From an uncultured Collinsella sp. (lineage in GTDB: Bacteria > Actinomycetota > Coriobacteriia > Coriobacteriales > Coriobacteriaceae), in contig USHS01000091.1 in assembly GCA_900554585.1 (NCBI GenBank), forward strand, positions 1 through 5,973: a DNA stretch of 5,973 nucleotides, given 5' to 3'. The notes under the pieces were generated by a model. The model was not told the origin of the DNA and did not search any database. It worked only from the letters and a program-made list of their open reading frames with translations. Positions 1 through 5,037 of this stretch are shown one piece after another; position 1 is the first letter of the stretch; each line of letters opens with the position of its first letter. Both the position numbers and the translations under genes were made by a program.

Positions 1-441
1 GTCTCTGGCCTTGTGGCCAAGGAGAACGTCGTCGCCACCGCCGGTTCGCTGCTGTCCGTGGCCGACGCCGCCGAGACCGACCCGAGCCTGTGGACCGCGT
101 TCGCCGGCATGTTCCCGACCATGGGCGCTTGCGTTGCCTTTGGCGCGTTCAACCTGCTGTGCGCTCCGTGCTTCGCCGCCATGGGCACTATCCGCAACCA
201 GATGGATTCCGGCAAGTGGACTGCGATCGCCATCGGCTACGAGTGCGCCTTTGCTTGGGTAATCGGCCTGTTCATCAACCAGTTCTACAACCTGCTTGTT
301 CTTGGACAGTTTGGTATCTGGACGATTGTGGCCATCGTGCTGCTGGTTGCAATGCTCTTCCAGATCTTCCGTCCCATGCCCAAGCATGCATGGACCGACG
401 AGGACGAGACCAACACTGCTTCCGCCGCAGTTTCCGCTTAA
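1..441 (+). CDS. feoB: Ferrous iron transport protein B, C-terminal part (5' end outside window)
   Basis: The frame is open from base 1 and ends at TAA 439-441, giving 146 codons of the end of a much longer protein. FeoB is an inner-membrane Fe(II) importer with an N-terminal G domain and a C-terminal membrane channel; only part of the channel is present. The fragment opens with SGLVAKENVVAT, the well-conserved FeoB segment. It then shows three hydrophobic stretches: around fragment residues 40-63, which contain the Gate-type Cys motif NLLCAPCFAAMGTI, around 75-98, and around 104-123. A short polar acidic tail (TDEDETNTAS) follows. A GTG at 13 could be read as a start, but the homology runs through it, so this is a truncated gene and not a small ORF. 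A terminator follows at 471, and a FeoB-associated peptide lies downstream. The family call is firm. The G domain and any feoA lie outside the window. Confidence 0.9.
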   Translation, partial: VSGLVAKENVVATAGSLLSVADAAETDPSLWTAFAGMFPTMGACVAFGAFNLLCAPCFAAMGTIRNQMDSGKWTAIAIGYECAFAWVIGLFINQFYNLLVLGQFGIWTIVAIVLLVAMLFQIFRPMPKHAWTDEDETNTASAAVSA

Positions 442-470
442 GTCCAAATAAGGATTAACCCCTTTCTACG

Positions 471-503
471 AGCCCGGGTGTCCCAGCGACACTCGGGCTT
501 TTT
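471..503 (+). terminator. Intrinsic terminator after feoB
   Basis: A 12-bp stem (471-482 with 488-499, one G-U pair) encloses a 5-nt loop, and its 3' arm runs into TTTTT (499-503). It sits 30 bases after the feoB stop and fits a Rho-independent terminator closing the feo transcript. Confidence 0.9.
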
Positions 504-506
504 GGT

Positions 507-516
507 GGGGGGGGGG
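507..516 (+). repeat. Homopolymer run of ten G
   Basis: Ten consecutive G residues lie just after the T tract of the feoB terminator and about 105 bases before the next start codon. The tract is slippage-prone. It may be length-polymorphic in the population or a sequencing/assembly artefact. It is not inside a gene. Confidence 0.85.
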
Positions 517-620
517 AGATATGGCGTTTCCGCAGATAAAACCGACCAAAATAAACCGTCCCTATTTGGTAGGTGGAGAATGGGGTAAAGTAAGTGGTGG
601 TTAACTAGAGGAGGCTTGCT

Positions 621-821
621 ATGGCACCTATCGATATTGTTGTACTGGCTGTTATCGGCGTTGCGTTTGTCGCCGTGTGCGTGCGCATCTACCGCAAGGG
701 CACCTGCGCCGACTGCGCTCAAGGCGGCGTTTGCACGGGGCATTGCTCCAACAAAAAGACGTGCGCCGCACTTAAGGGCGTAGACAAAATCGCCGAAGAC
801 TTGGGCCGCGGTATTCATTAG
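621..821 (+). CDS. FeoB-associated Cys-rich membrane protein
   Basis: A 66-aa peptide with one N-terminal membrane helix (about residues 5-21, IDIVVLAVIGVAFVAVCV), a basic stop-transfer stretch (RIYRKG) and a cytoplasmic Cys cluster. The spacing is C29-X2-C32-X5-C38-X3-C42-X5-C48. This is the layout of the FeoB-associated Cys-rich family (Pfam FeoB_associated), small proteins encoded beside feoB in Firmicutes and Coriobacteria and thought to assist Fe(II) import, perhaps by binding iron or controlling FeoB. The ATG at 621 is supported by AGAGGAGG at 607-614 with a 6-nt spacer. The gene lies 180 bases after feoB, beyond a terminator, so it probably has its own promoter or depends on read-through. 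No terminator separates it from the oxidoreductase downstream. Family identification is strong; the molecular role is not settled. Confidence 0.9.
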   Translation: MAPIDIVVLAVIGVAFVAVCVRIYRKGTCADCAQGGVCTGHCSNKKTCAALKGVDKIAEDLGRGIH

Positions 822-842
822 CCGACAAGCGTTTGGGGATGT

Positions 843-872
843 TTGACTGCGAATGCGGCGGATACTGATACG
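843..872 (+). promoter_or_regulatory. Weak candidate promoter for the oxidoreductase
   Basis: TTGACT (843-848) is a good -35 hexamer. At 17-18 bases downstream only poor -10 candidates occur (TGATAC 866-871 or GATACG 867-872). The TTG inside this hexamer is also the first codon of the longest frame, another reason not to use it as the gene start. A small GC stem (891-895 with 899-903) lies between this site and the ribosome binding site. Read-through from the Feo peptide gene is equally possible. Confidence 0.3.
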
Positions 873-910
873 ATAGGTACGTTAGCAACTGCCGCCGAGC
901 GGCTCAAACG

Positions 911-916
911 AAAGGA
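911..916 (+). promoter_or_regulatory. Ribosome binding site fixing the start at 924
   Basis: AAAGGA is followed by a 7-nt spacer and ATG 924. No comparable site precedes the in-frame TTG at 843, and the 27 extra residues of the longer version (starting TANAADTDT) lie before the family's usual N-terminus. Confidence 0.75.
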
Positions 917-923
917 ACCCTGT

Positions 924-2873
924 ATGGAGTCTTCCGCCTATCCAATGCTCTTTAGCCCGATCAAGGTCGGTACGACCGAGGTCAAGAACCGCGTCTTTAT
1001 GCCGCCGGTGTCCACCAACCTGGCCGATCACGGATATGTGACCGACGATTTGGTCGATCATTATCGTGCCCGTGCCAAGGGCGGCGTTGGCCTGATCATC
1101 ACCGAGGTCGTGACGGTCGAGCCCACCTATACCTATCTGCCGGGCGACATGTGCTGCTACGACGACACGTTTATCCCCGGCTGGGAAAAGCTCGCCGCGG
1201 CCGTCCACGAGTATGGCTGCAAGATCATGCCGCAGCTCTTCCACCCCGCCTACATGGCCTTTAACATTCCGGGCACGCCGCGCCTGATCGCTCCGTCCTT
1301 TGTGGGCCCGTCTTACGCCCGCGAGGCGCCGCGCCCCATCACGGTCGACGAGATCCACGAGCTCACGCATCAGTTTGGCGACGCTGCCGTGCGCATGCAG
1401 AAAGCTGGCGTCGATGGCGTCGAGGTCCACGCCGCGCACGCCCACGGCATGCTCGGCGGCTTTTTGACCCCGCTCTACAACAAGCGCACCGACGAGTACG
1501 GCGGCTCGCTCGACGCTCGCATGCGCTTTTTGCTCGAGGTCATCGCCGAGATTCGCGAGCGCTGCGGCAAGGACTTTATCATCGACGTCCGCATCTCGGG
1601 CGATGAGTACACCGATGGCGGCCTGACCCTCAACGACATGATCTACGTATCGCGTCGCCTGGAGAAGGCCGGTGTCGACATGATTCACGTGTCGGGCGGC
1701 ACCACCATCAAGCGCGGCTCCGCGATTCCCGCCGCCGGCACGCAGCAGGCCTCGCACGCCGCTTGCTCGCGTGAGATTAAGAAGCACGTGAACATTCCCG
1801 TTGCCACGGTCGGCCGCATTAACGAGGCCTGGATCGCCGAGGAGCTGATCGAGGACGGCGCTGCCGACATCTGCATGATGGGCCGCGCCAATCTGTGCGA
1901 TGCCGAGTTCTGCAACAAGGCCGCTGCCGGCAACGCCGACGACATCCGTCCCTGCATCGGTTGCCTGCGCTGCCTGAACGGCATTATGTTCGGCAAGCGC
2001 ATCTCCTGCACCGTCAACCCCGATGTCGAGCGCGACGAGGCTGGCTACGAACCTGCTGCCGAGGCCAAGAACGTGCTCGTTGTGGGCGCTGGTCCTGCGG
2101 GCATGGAGGCAGCCTACATTGCCGCCAAGCGCGGCCACAACGTGGTGCTCGTGGACAAGCAGGACGAGCCGGGTGGCGAGATGCGCATCGCAGCCGTTCC
2201 GCCGGCAAAGCAGGAACTCACCCGCGTGATCAAGTATCAGTATCGTCGCCTGGCCGAGGCCGGCGTGAAGTGCGTATTTGGCACCGAGCTTTCGGCCGAG
2301 GACATTCAGCGTGACTACGCGGGCTACGAGGTCGTCCTGGCTTATGGCGCCGAGCCCATCGCTCCTGCCTTTATGCAGGGCTTTAAGCAGGTTATGACGG
2401 CCGACGACCTGCTGGGTGGCAAGGCTTTCCCGGGCAAAAAGATTGTCATCGTGGGCGGCGGCACCGTTGGCTGCGAGACGGCCGATTACCTGGCCCCGTT
2501 GGTCAATGACCTCTCGCCGGCCAACCGCGACGTCACCGTTATCGAGATGACCAAGACGCTCGCTGCCAACGAGGGCGGTGCCGGCCGCGCGGTGCTCATC
2601 ACGCGCATGCTCTCCAAGGGCGTTCACGTGCTGACCGAGGCCAAGGTGACCGAGATCACCGAGGACGCCATCAGCTACGAAAAGGACGGCGAGGTCCACA
2701 CCATCACCGGTGCCGATACGCTGGTGCTTGCCATGGGCTATCGTCCCAACACCAAGCTGGCCGACGACCTGGCCGCTGCCGGTGTTGCCACCCACGTGCT
2801 GGGCGACGCCCAGAAGTGCGGCAACATCCGCGACGCCATCGGCGATGGCTACAAGGTTGCCTGCGAGCTCTAG
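924..2873 (+). CDS. NADH:flavin oxidoreductase with FMN barrel, 4Fe-4S and FAD/NAD domains (Old Yellow Enzyme / dienoyl-CoA reductase type)
   Basis: A 649-aa cytosolic enzyme, close to the usual 640-680 aa of the FadH/BaiCD/BaiH/trimethylamine dehydrogenase group. Residues about 8-335 form the FMN TIM barrel: LFSPIKVGTTEVKNRVFMPP near the start, then HAAHAHG (169-175) and YNKRTDEYGGSL (185-196). The 4Fe-4S ligands are C344, C347, C350 and C362 (CX2CX2CX11C). An FAD Rossmann motif GAGPAG (388-393) is followed by EPGGEMR. The NAD(P) motif is GGGTVG (511-516), and the end carries MGYRPN (about 604-609), GD (627-628) and NIRDAIGDGYKVA. In this family electrons pass from NAD(P)H through FAD and the cluster to FMN, which reduces an activated C=C bond or demethylates amines. 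The substrate cannot be read from sequence: enoates, dienoyl-CoA, steroid or bile-acid enones are all possible. The codon use is strongly GC-rich and appears native. Family confidence is high; the specific reaction is unknown. Confidence 0.92.
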   Translation: MESSAYPMLFSPIKVGTTEVKNRVFMPPVSTNLADHGYVTDDLVDHYRARAKGGVGLIITEVVTVEPTYTYLPGDMCCYDDTFIPGWEKLAAAVHEYGCKIMPQLFHPAYMAFNIPGTPRLIAPSFVGPSYAREAPRPITVDEIHELTHQFGDAAVRMQKAGVDGVEVHAAHAHGMLGGFLTPLYNKRTDEYGGSLDARMRFLLEVIAEIRERCGKDFIIDVRISGDEYTDGGLTLNDMIYVSRRLEKAGVDMIHVSGGTTIKRGSAIPAAGTQQASHAACSREIKKHVNIPVATVGRINEAWIAEELIEDGAADICMMGRANLCDAEFCNKAAAGNADDIRPCIGCLRCLNGIMFGKRISCTVNPDVERDEAGYEPAAEAKNVLVVGAGPAGMEAAYIAAKRGHNVVLVDKQDEPGGEMRIAAVPPAKQELTRVIKYQYRRLAEAGVKCVFGTELSAEDIQRDYAGYEVVLAYGAEPIAPAFMQGFKQVMTADDLLGGKAFPGKKIVIVGGGTVGCETADYLAPLVNDLSPANRDVTVIEMTKTLAANEGGAGRAVLITRMLSKGVHVLTEAKVTEITEDAISYEKDGEVHTITGADTLVLAMGYRPNTKLADDLAAAGVATHVLGDAQKCGNIRDAIGDGYKVACEL

Positions 2874-2890
2874 TCAACCCTTTGTGCGTG

Positions 2891-2937
2891 GGGGACAGGT
2901 TGCTTTGTACCAACTTGGTGCATGTAAACCTGGCCCC
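2891..2937. repeat. 47-nt imperfect palindrome, REP-like
   Basis: The sequence is nearly self-complementary around base 2914. The outer arms GGGGACAGGTT (2891-2901) and AACCTGGCCCC (2927-2937) match at 10 of 11 positions. The inner arms 2906-2913 and 2915-2922 match at all eight, with one T-G wobble, around the core ACCAACTTGGT. Three or four unpaired positions separate the arms. It starts 18 bases after the oxidoreductase stop. Size, position and the GGGGACAG end resemble REP elements mobilised by RAYT transposases. That identity is inference: only one copy is seen here. A regulator operator is the alternative, because the core ACCAA-C-TTGGT is a perfect short palindrome. Confidence 0.6.
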
Positions 2938-2947
2938 ATTGCACCAT

Positions 2948-2988
2948 TTGATAAAGCGCAAGCGGCCGCCGCTTTTGCGTTTTATCAA
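2948..2988. terminator. Long hairpin after the oxidoreductase, possible terminator
   Basis: TTGATAAA (2948-2955) pairs with TTTATCAA (2981-2988). Inside this, one G-T pair, CGCAA with TTGCG, and GCGG (2962-2965) with CCGC (2969-2972) extend the stem, leaving a 2-nt TT bulge and a CCG loop. The GC-rich inner stem followed by TTTT (2980-2983) is compatible with an intrinsic terminator for the gene ending at 2873, or for the minus-strand remnant as a convergent partner. The T run lies partly inside the stem, so termination strength is uncertain. Confidence 0.45.
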
Positions 2989-3008
2989 GGAAAGATCATG
3001 GTCGAGCC

Positions 3009-3275
3009 TTAAAGGCCTTTTGTCTGTGCGTCTTCCGCAATCATGTTGCGGTTGTAGACCAGGTGCAGATACATCGCGTCGTGCGCTGCGGTGGGGTTGC
3101 GCGCCTCGATGGCGTCGGCCACACCGTGGTGCGTGCGGATGGTCTCCTCGACGAGCTTATTTGCCCGTTACGTCGATAAAGAGGGGAACGGATGCCTTGA
3201 GCACACCCATCGGACAGGTAACGACGAGGTTGCCGCCATCCCAGGGTGGCTTCATGGAATAGCGCCCGTACGCAT
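3009..3275 (-). pseudogene. Broken gene ending in a GntR-family FCD-domain fragment
   Basis: On the minus strand a good start signal (GAAAGGAG at 3290-3283, 7-nt spacer, ATG 3275-3273) opens a frame that reads MRTGAIP and stops. A second frame then gives 32 residues (3255-3157) with the protein-like stretch GGNLVVTCPMGVLKASVPLF, ending in IDVTGK and a stop. The frame then returns to the first one (3167-3009) and gives 52 residues including THHGVADAIEARN and AAHDAMYLHLVYNRNM. That last part matches the final helices of the FCD ligand-binding domain of GntR regulators (pattern H-x-I/V-x-DAI-x-AR-x-P-x-AA-x-x-AM-x-x-HL). The two shifts cancel, so the piece looks like one reading unit carrying two indels. 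The N-terminal helix-turn-helix and most of the FCD domain are absent. I cannot identify the first 40 residues; they may come from another gene joined by deletion. The FCD assignment is good, the rest tentative. Confidence 0.65.
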
Positions 3276-3305
3276 CGAATTTCTCCTTTCATAGATGTGC
3301 GGCAC

Positions 3306-3342
3306 AAAGAGCCCCGAGTTCATACGAGCTCGGGGCTCTTTT
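3306..3342. terminator. Bidirectional intrinsic terminator
   Basis: AAAGAGCCCCGAG (3306-3318) pairs perfectly with CTCGGGGCTCTTT (3329-3341) around a 10-nt loop. T tracts follow on both strands: TCTTTT on plus, TCTTTG on minus. It lies between the minus-strand remnant's ribosome binding site and the operator region of the next gene. No intact gene ends here, so it probably belonged to a gene now deleted, or it insulates the downstream promoter. Confidence 0.85.
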
Positions 3343-3364
3343 CGTTTGGATTGCAGACGTATTG

Positions 3365-3482
3365 ACAGACGAAAACAGTCTGTGTCCGGTATTGAGCCAT
3401 ACGAAAGCGAAATTATGCGTCTTAATTCCGTACGCAAATAAAGACGAAAACCATTTGCGTCTTGGATAAATCAGTACGCAAA
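3365..3482. repeat. Cluster of direct and inverted operator-like repeats
   Basis: Three copies of GTTTTCGTCT occur: minus strand at 3376-3367, minus strand at 3451-3442, and plus strand at 3485-3494 (just outside this interval). GTACGCAAA occurs at 3430-3438 and 3474-3482, and TGCGTCTT at 3416-3423 and 3456-3463. ACAGAC (3365-3370) and GTCTGT (3378-3383) form a 6-7-6 inverted repeat. No reading frame explains them. Their position directly upstream of the AlbA_2 gene points to several binding sites for one or two DNA-binding proteins. Confidence 0.7.
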
Positions 3483-3500
3483 CAGTTTTCGTCTTATAAT
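3441..3500 (+). promoter_or_regulatory. Promoter with 55-bp inverted repeat abutting a TATAAT box
   Basis: TATAAT at 3495-3500 is a perfect -10 box, but no recognisable -35 hexamer lies 16-19 bases upstream. The arms 3441-3460 and 3476-3495 are inverted copies at 18 of 20 positions: AAGACGAAAAC, two unpaired bases, TTTGCGT, a 15-nt spacer, then the mirror image. The right arm ends on the first base of the -10 box, so a protein bound there would block or reposition RNA polymerase. The predicted transcript starts near 3507 and has a leader of about 30 nt. The regulator is not identified; the downstream winged-helix protein is the obvious candidate. Confidence 0.65.
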
Positions 3501-3522
3501 ACGGTTATGAATGGTACGAAAC

Positions 3523-3529
3523 GAGGGGG
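3523..3529 (+). promoter_or_regulatory. Ribosome binding site choosing ATG 3538
   Basis: GAGGGGG precedes ATG 3538 by 8 nt. The earlier in-frame ATG at 3511 would lie almost at the predicted transcript start and would place this site inside the gene. The protein family also begins close to ESPTVEYKES. Confidence 0.75.
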
Positions 3530-3537
3530 TTGTTCAT

Positions 3538-4791
3538 ATGGTTGTTAGAGAAAGCCCTACAGTCGAATACAAGGAAAGCGTTACGCCGACGTTTCTTAAA
3601 ACGGTGAGCGCCTATGCAAATTACGGGACGGGCAAGATTGAGTTTGGCGTTGATGACGAGGGCGTGGCTGTCGGCCTTGCAGATCCGGTCGCAGAGTGTC
3701 TCCGCATCGAGAACATGATTAATGACAGCTTGGACCCCGCTCCCCGTTACACGCTCGAGCCCGATGAGAAACACGGGACCGTAATCCTTACGGTTTATGA
3801 GGGCCAGGACAAACCCTATCGAAGCAAGGGAAAGGCCTACAGGCGAAACGATTCGGCAACGGTGGAGGTCGACCGGTTTGAGTATGGCAGGCTGACGCTC
3901 GAAGGCAGCAACGTAACGTTCGACGTGCTCACATCGGCTCGACAGGACTTGAGTTTTCACACGCTCGAGCATAAGTGTGTTGAACATCTCGGCATTTCCG
4001 AGCTAACGCCGGATATTATGCGCACACTTCGCTTGCTCGGCAAAGATGGCTATACCAACGCTGCGGCGATTTTGGCGGATAGGAATGATTTTCCGGGCAT
4101 CGACTGCGTCCGTTTTGGCGATACCGAGGATGTGATCTTGGACCGTGAGACGGCGACAAATGTATCCGCAATTGAGCAGGTGGACAGGGCGGTGGCTATG
4201 TTTGCACGCTACTACCGTTTTGAGCGTATCGAAGGGATGGAGCGCGTCCAAACCGATCGAATTCCTCTCGAGGCGTTTCGCGAGGCTGTCGCAAACGCTT
4301 TGGTGCATCGGACGTGGGACGTTCGAGCGAATGTTCAAATTGCCCTGTACGACGATCGCGTCGTTGTGACTTCGCCCGGATCGCTGCCTGCCGGTTTGAC
4401 GACGGAACAATATCTGTATGGGCAGATATCCGTGCTCAGAAACCCCATCATTGCAGAGGCCTTCTTAAAGCTGGATTACATCGAGAAATTTGGTACGGGA
4501 ATTGCGCGCATTAGACGTGCCTATCGCGATTCGATCAATCAACCAATTTTTGATGTTCGCGGCGGCATGGTGGCCGTCACATTGCCCGTTACCGATGCCT
4601 TTGAAGGGTCCGAGGAAGAGGTCCAGGTTCTCAAGGCCTTGTCGGGTGGGCGAATTATGTCGCGAAGCGAGATTGAAAAACAGACGGGGCTGAGCCGCAT
4701 GCGGACGTTGGCGGCACTCGAATCTCTGCTTGAACGGAATATAATCGTAAGGCAGGGAACCGGGCGGGCCACGAAATACGAGCGCTCATAG
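3538..4791 (+). CDS. AlbA_2 (Schlafen-like) domain, GHKL ATPase and C-terminal winged-helix protein, putative regulator
   Basis: A 417-aa soluble protein with the three-part layout of the 'ATP-binding / divergent AAA-4' regulators. Residues about 5-120 form the AlbA_2 nucleic-acid-binding domain (E10-Y-K12, then ANYGTGKIEFGVDDEGVAVG at 27-46). Residues about 225-350 form a HATPase_c_4 GHKL domain: N-box REAVANALVHR with N253, YDDRVVVTSPGSLP (271-284) as the ATP-lid Asp/Gly motif, and EKFGTGIARI (316-325). Residues about 358-417 form a winged helix (MSRSEIEKQTGLSRMRTLAAL). ATP-dependent control of transcription is the usual inference; the family's biochemistry is poorly known, and relatives also occur near defence and mobile loci. 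The gene stands alone, between an elaborate operator cluster and a strong terminator, and by eye it uses more A/T-ending and rare codons (AGG, CGA, TTG) than its neighbours, suggesting acquisition. All visible key motifs are intact. The domain call is strong; autoregulation is inference. Confidence 0.88.
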   Translation: MVVRESPTVEYKESVTPTFLKTVSAYANYGTGKIEFGVDDEGVAVGLADPVAECLRIENMINDSLDPAPRYTLEPDEKHGTVILTVYEGQDKPYRSKGKAYRRNDSATVEVDRFEYGRLTLEGSNVTFDVLTSARQDLSFHTLEHKCVEHLGISELTPDIMRTLRLLGKDGYTNAAAILADRNDFPGIDCVRFGDTEDVILDRETATNVSAIEQVDRAVAMFARYYRFERIEGMERVQTDRIPLEAFREAVANALVHRTWDVRANVQIALYDDRVVVTSPGSLPAGLTTEQYLYGQISVLRNPIIAEAFLKLDYIEKFGTGIARIRRAYRDSINQPIFDVRGGMVAVTLPVTDAFEGSEEEVQVLKALSGGRIMSRSEIEKQTGLSRMRTLAALESLLERNIIVRQGTGRATKYERS

Positions 4792-4813
4792 TCCAAAAGA
4801 GCCATGGTACAAG

Positions 4814-4848
4814 ACGGGCCCCAAGCCAGCGTTGGCTTGGGGCCCGTT
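4814..4848 (+). terminator. Terminator hairpin after the AlbA_2 gene
   Basis: A perfect 15-bp GC-rich stem (4814-4828 with 4833-4847) with a GCGT tetraloop begins 22 bases after the stop codon. The downstream tract is weak (TTATAT), so termination may be incomplete. Confidence 0.75.
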
Positions 4849-4870
4849 ATATCCCGGATGGTAACGGGCC
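4841..4870 (+). other. Alternative hairpin competing with the terminator
   Basis: GGCCCGTTA (4841-4849) pairs perfectly with TAACGGGCC (4862-4870) around a 12-nt loop. Its left arm overlaps the 3' arm of the preceding 15-bp stem, so the two structures exclude each other. It could be a second terminator half or the trace of a duplication of the ACGGGCC arm. The upstream stem is longer and should win in a simple transcript. Confidence 0.55.
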
Positions 4871-4880
4871 GATTATTGTC

Positions 4881-4930
4881 AAGTTATAGCAAAGTATAGC
4901 GACGTACAGCAAAGTATAGTGAGATATAGC
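4881..4930. repeat. Five 10-bp tandem repeats in helical phase
   Basis: Consecutive 10-mers AAGTTATAGC, AAAGTATAGC, GACGTACAGC, AAAGTATAGT and GAGATATAGC share the pattern RARNTATAGC, and a decayed sixth unit (ending TATAGC at 4942) follows. A 10-bp period puts every unit on the same face of the helix, as expected for a cooperative binding array or an intrinsically bent tract. It is non-coding and lies just after the terminator region. Confidence 0.8.
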
Positions 4931-4946
4931 AAGCCGTATAGCGCGC

Positions 4947-4974
4947 CTTGATTATCAACCCTTGATTATCAACC
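4947..4974. repeat. Perfect 14-bp tandem duplication of a palindrome
   Basis: CTTGATTATCAACC occurs twice head to tail (4947-4960 and 4961-4974). Each copy contains TTGAT-T-ATCAA, a perfect 5-1-5 palindrome, so two identical operator-like sites lie 14 bp apart. It follows the 10-bp array directly. Confidence 0.8.
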
Positions 4975-5037
4975 GTCCGTATTTCACAGCAACTTATAAC
5001 AGGCTCGGGGTGCCAATTTGGGGTGCAGTAGTGCTGC

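Noticed and set aside
843..923. TTG start of the oxidoreductase, 27 codons upstream
   Set aside because: There is no ribosome binding site, the extra residues are low in family similarity, and the TTG lies in a possible -35 box; ATG 924 has AAAGGA at a good distance.
882..2795. 637-aa open frame on the minus strand inside the oxidoreductase gene
   Set aside because: It is a shadow of the high-GC plus-strand gene. Its composition (rich in G, A, V, H, D, L without motifs) is that of an antisense frame, while the plus strand has complete FMN, 4Fe-4S, FAD and NAD motifs.
3091..3294. 67-codon plus-strand frame over the broken regulator
   Set aside because: It is antisense to the recognisable FCD fragment and shows no domain of its own.
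3362..3395. TTGACA at 3362-3367 as the -35 of a plus-strand promoter
   Set aside because: No acceptable -10 lies 15-19 bases downstream; the nearest TATTGA is 22 bases away and no gene follows closely.
4951..4974. TTATCAACC copies as DnaA boxes (origin)
   Set aside because: They match the TTATCCACA consensus at only 7 of 9 positions, there are just two copies inside a palindrome, and no dnaA, dnaN or AT-rich unwinding region is nearby.
4881..4974. CRISPR array
   Set aside because: The repeats are only 10 and 14 bp and directly adjacent, with no unique spacers and no cas genes.
4964..4974. Fur box
   Set aside because: TTGATTATCAA shares TGAT/ATCA with Fur sites, but the 5-1-5 symmetry and 14-bp spacing do not fit the 7-1-7 Fur consensus, and no iron gene lies beside it.
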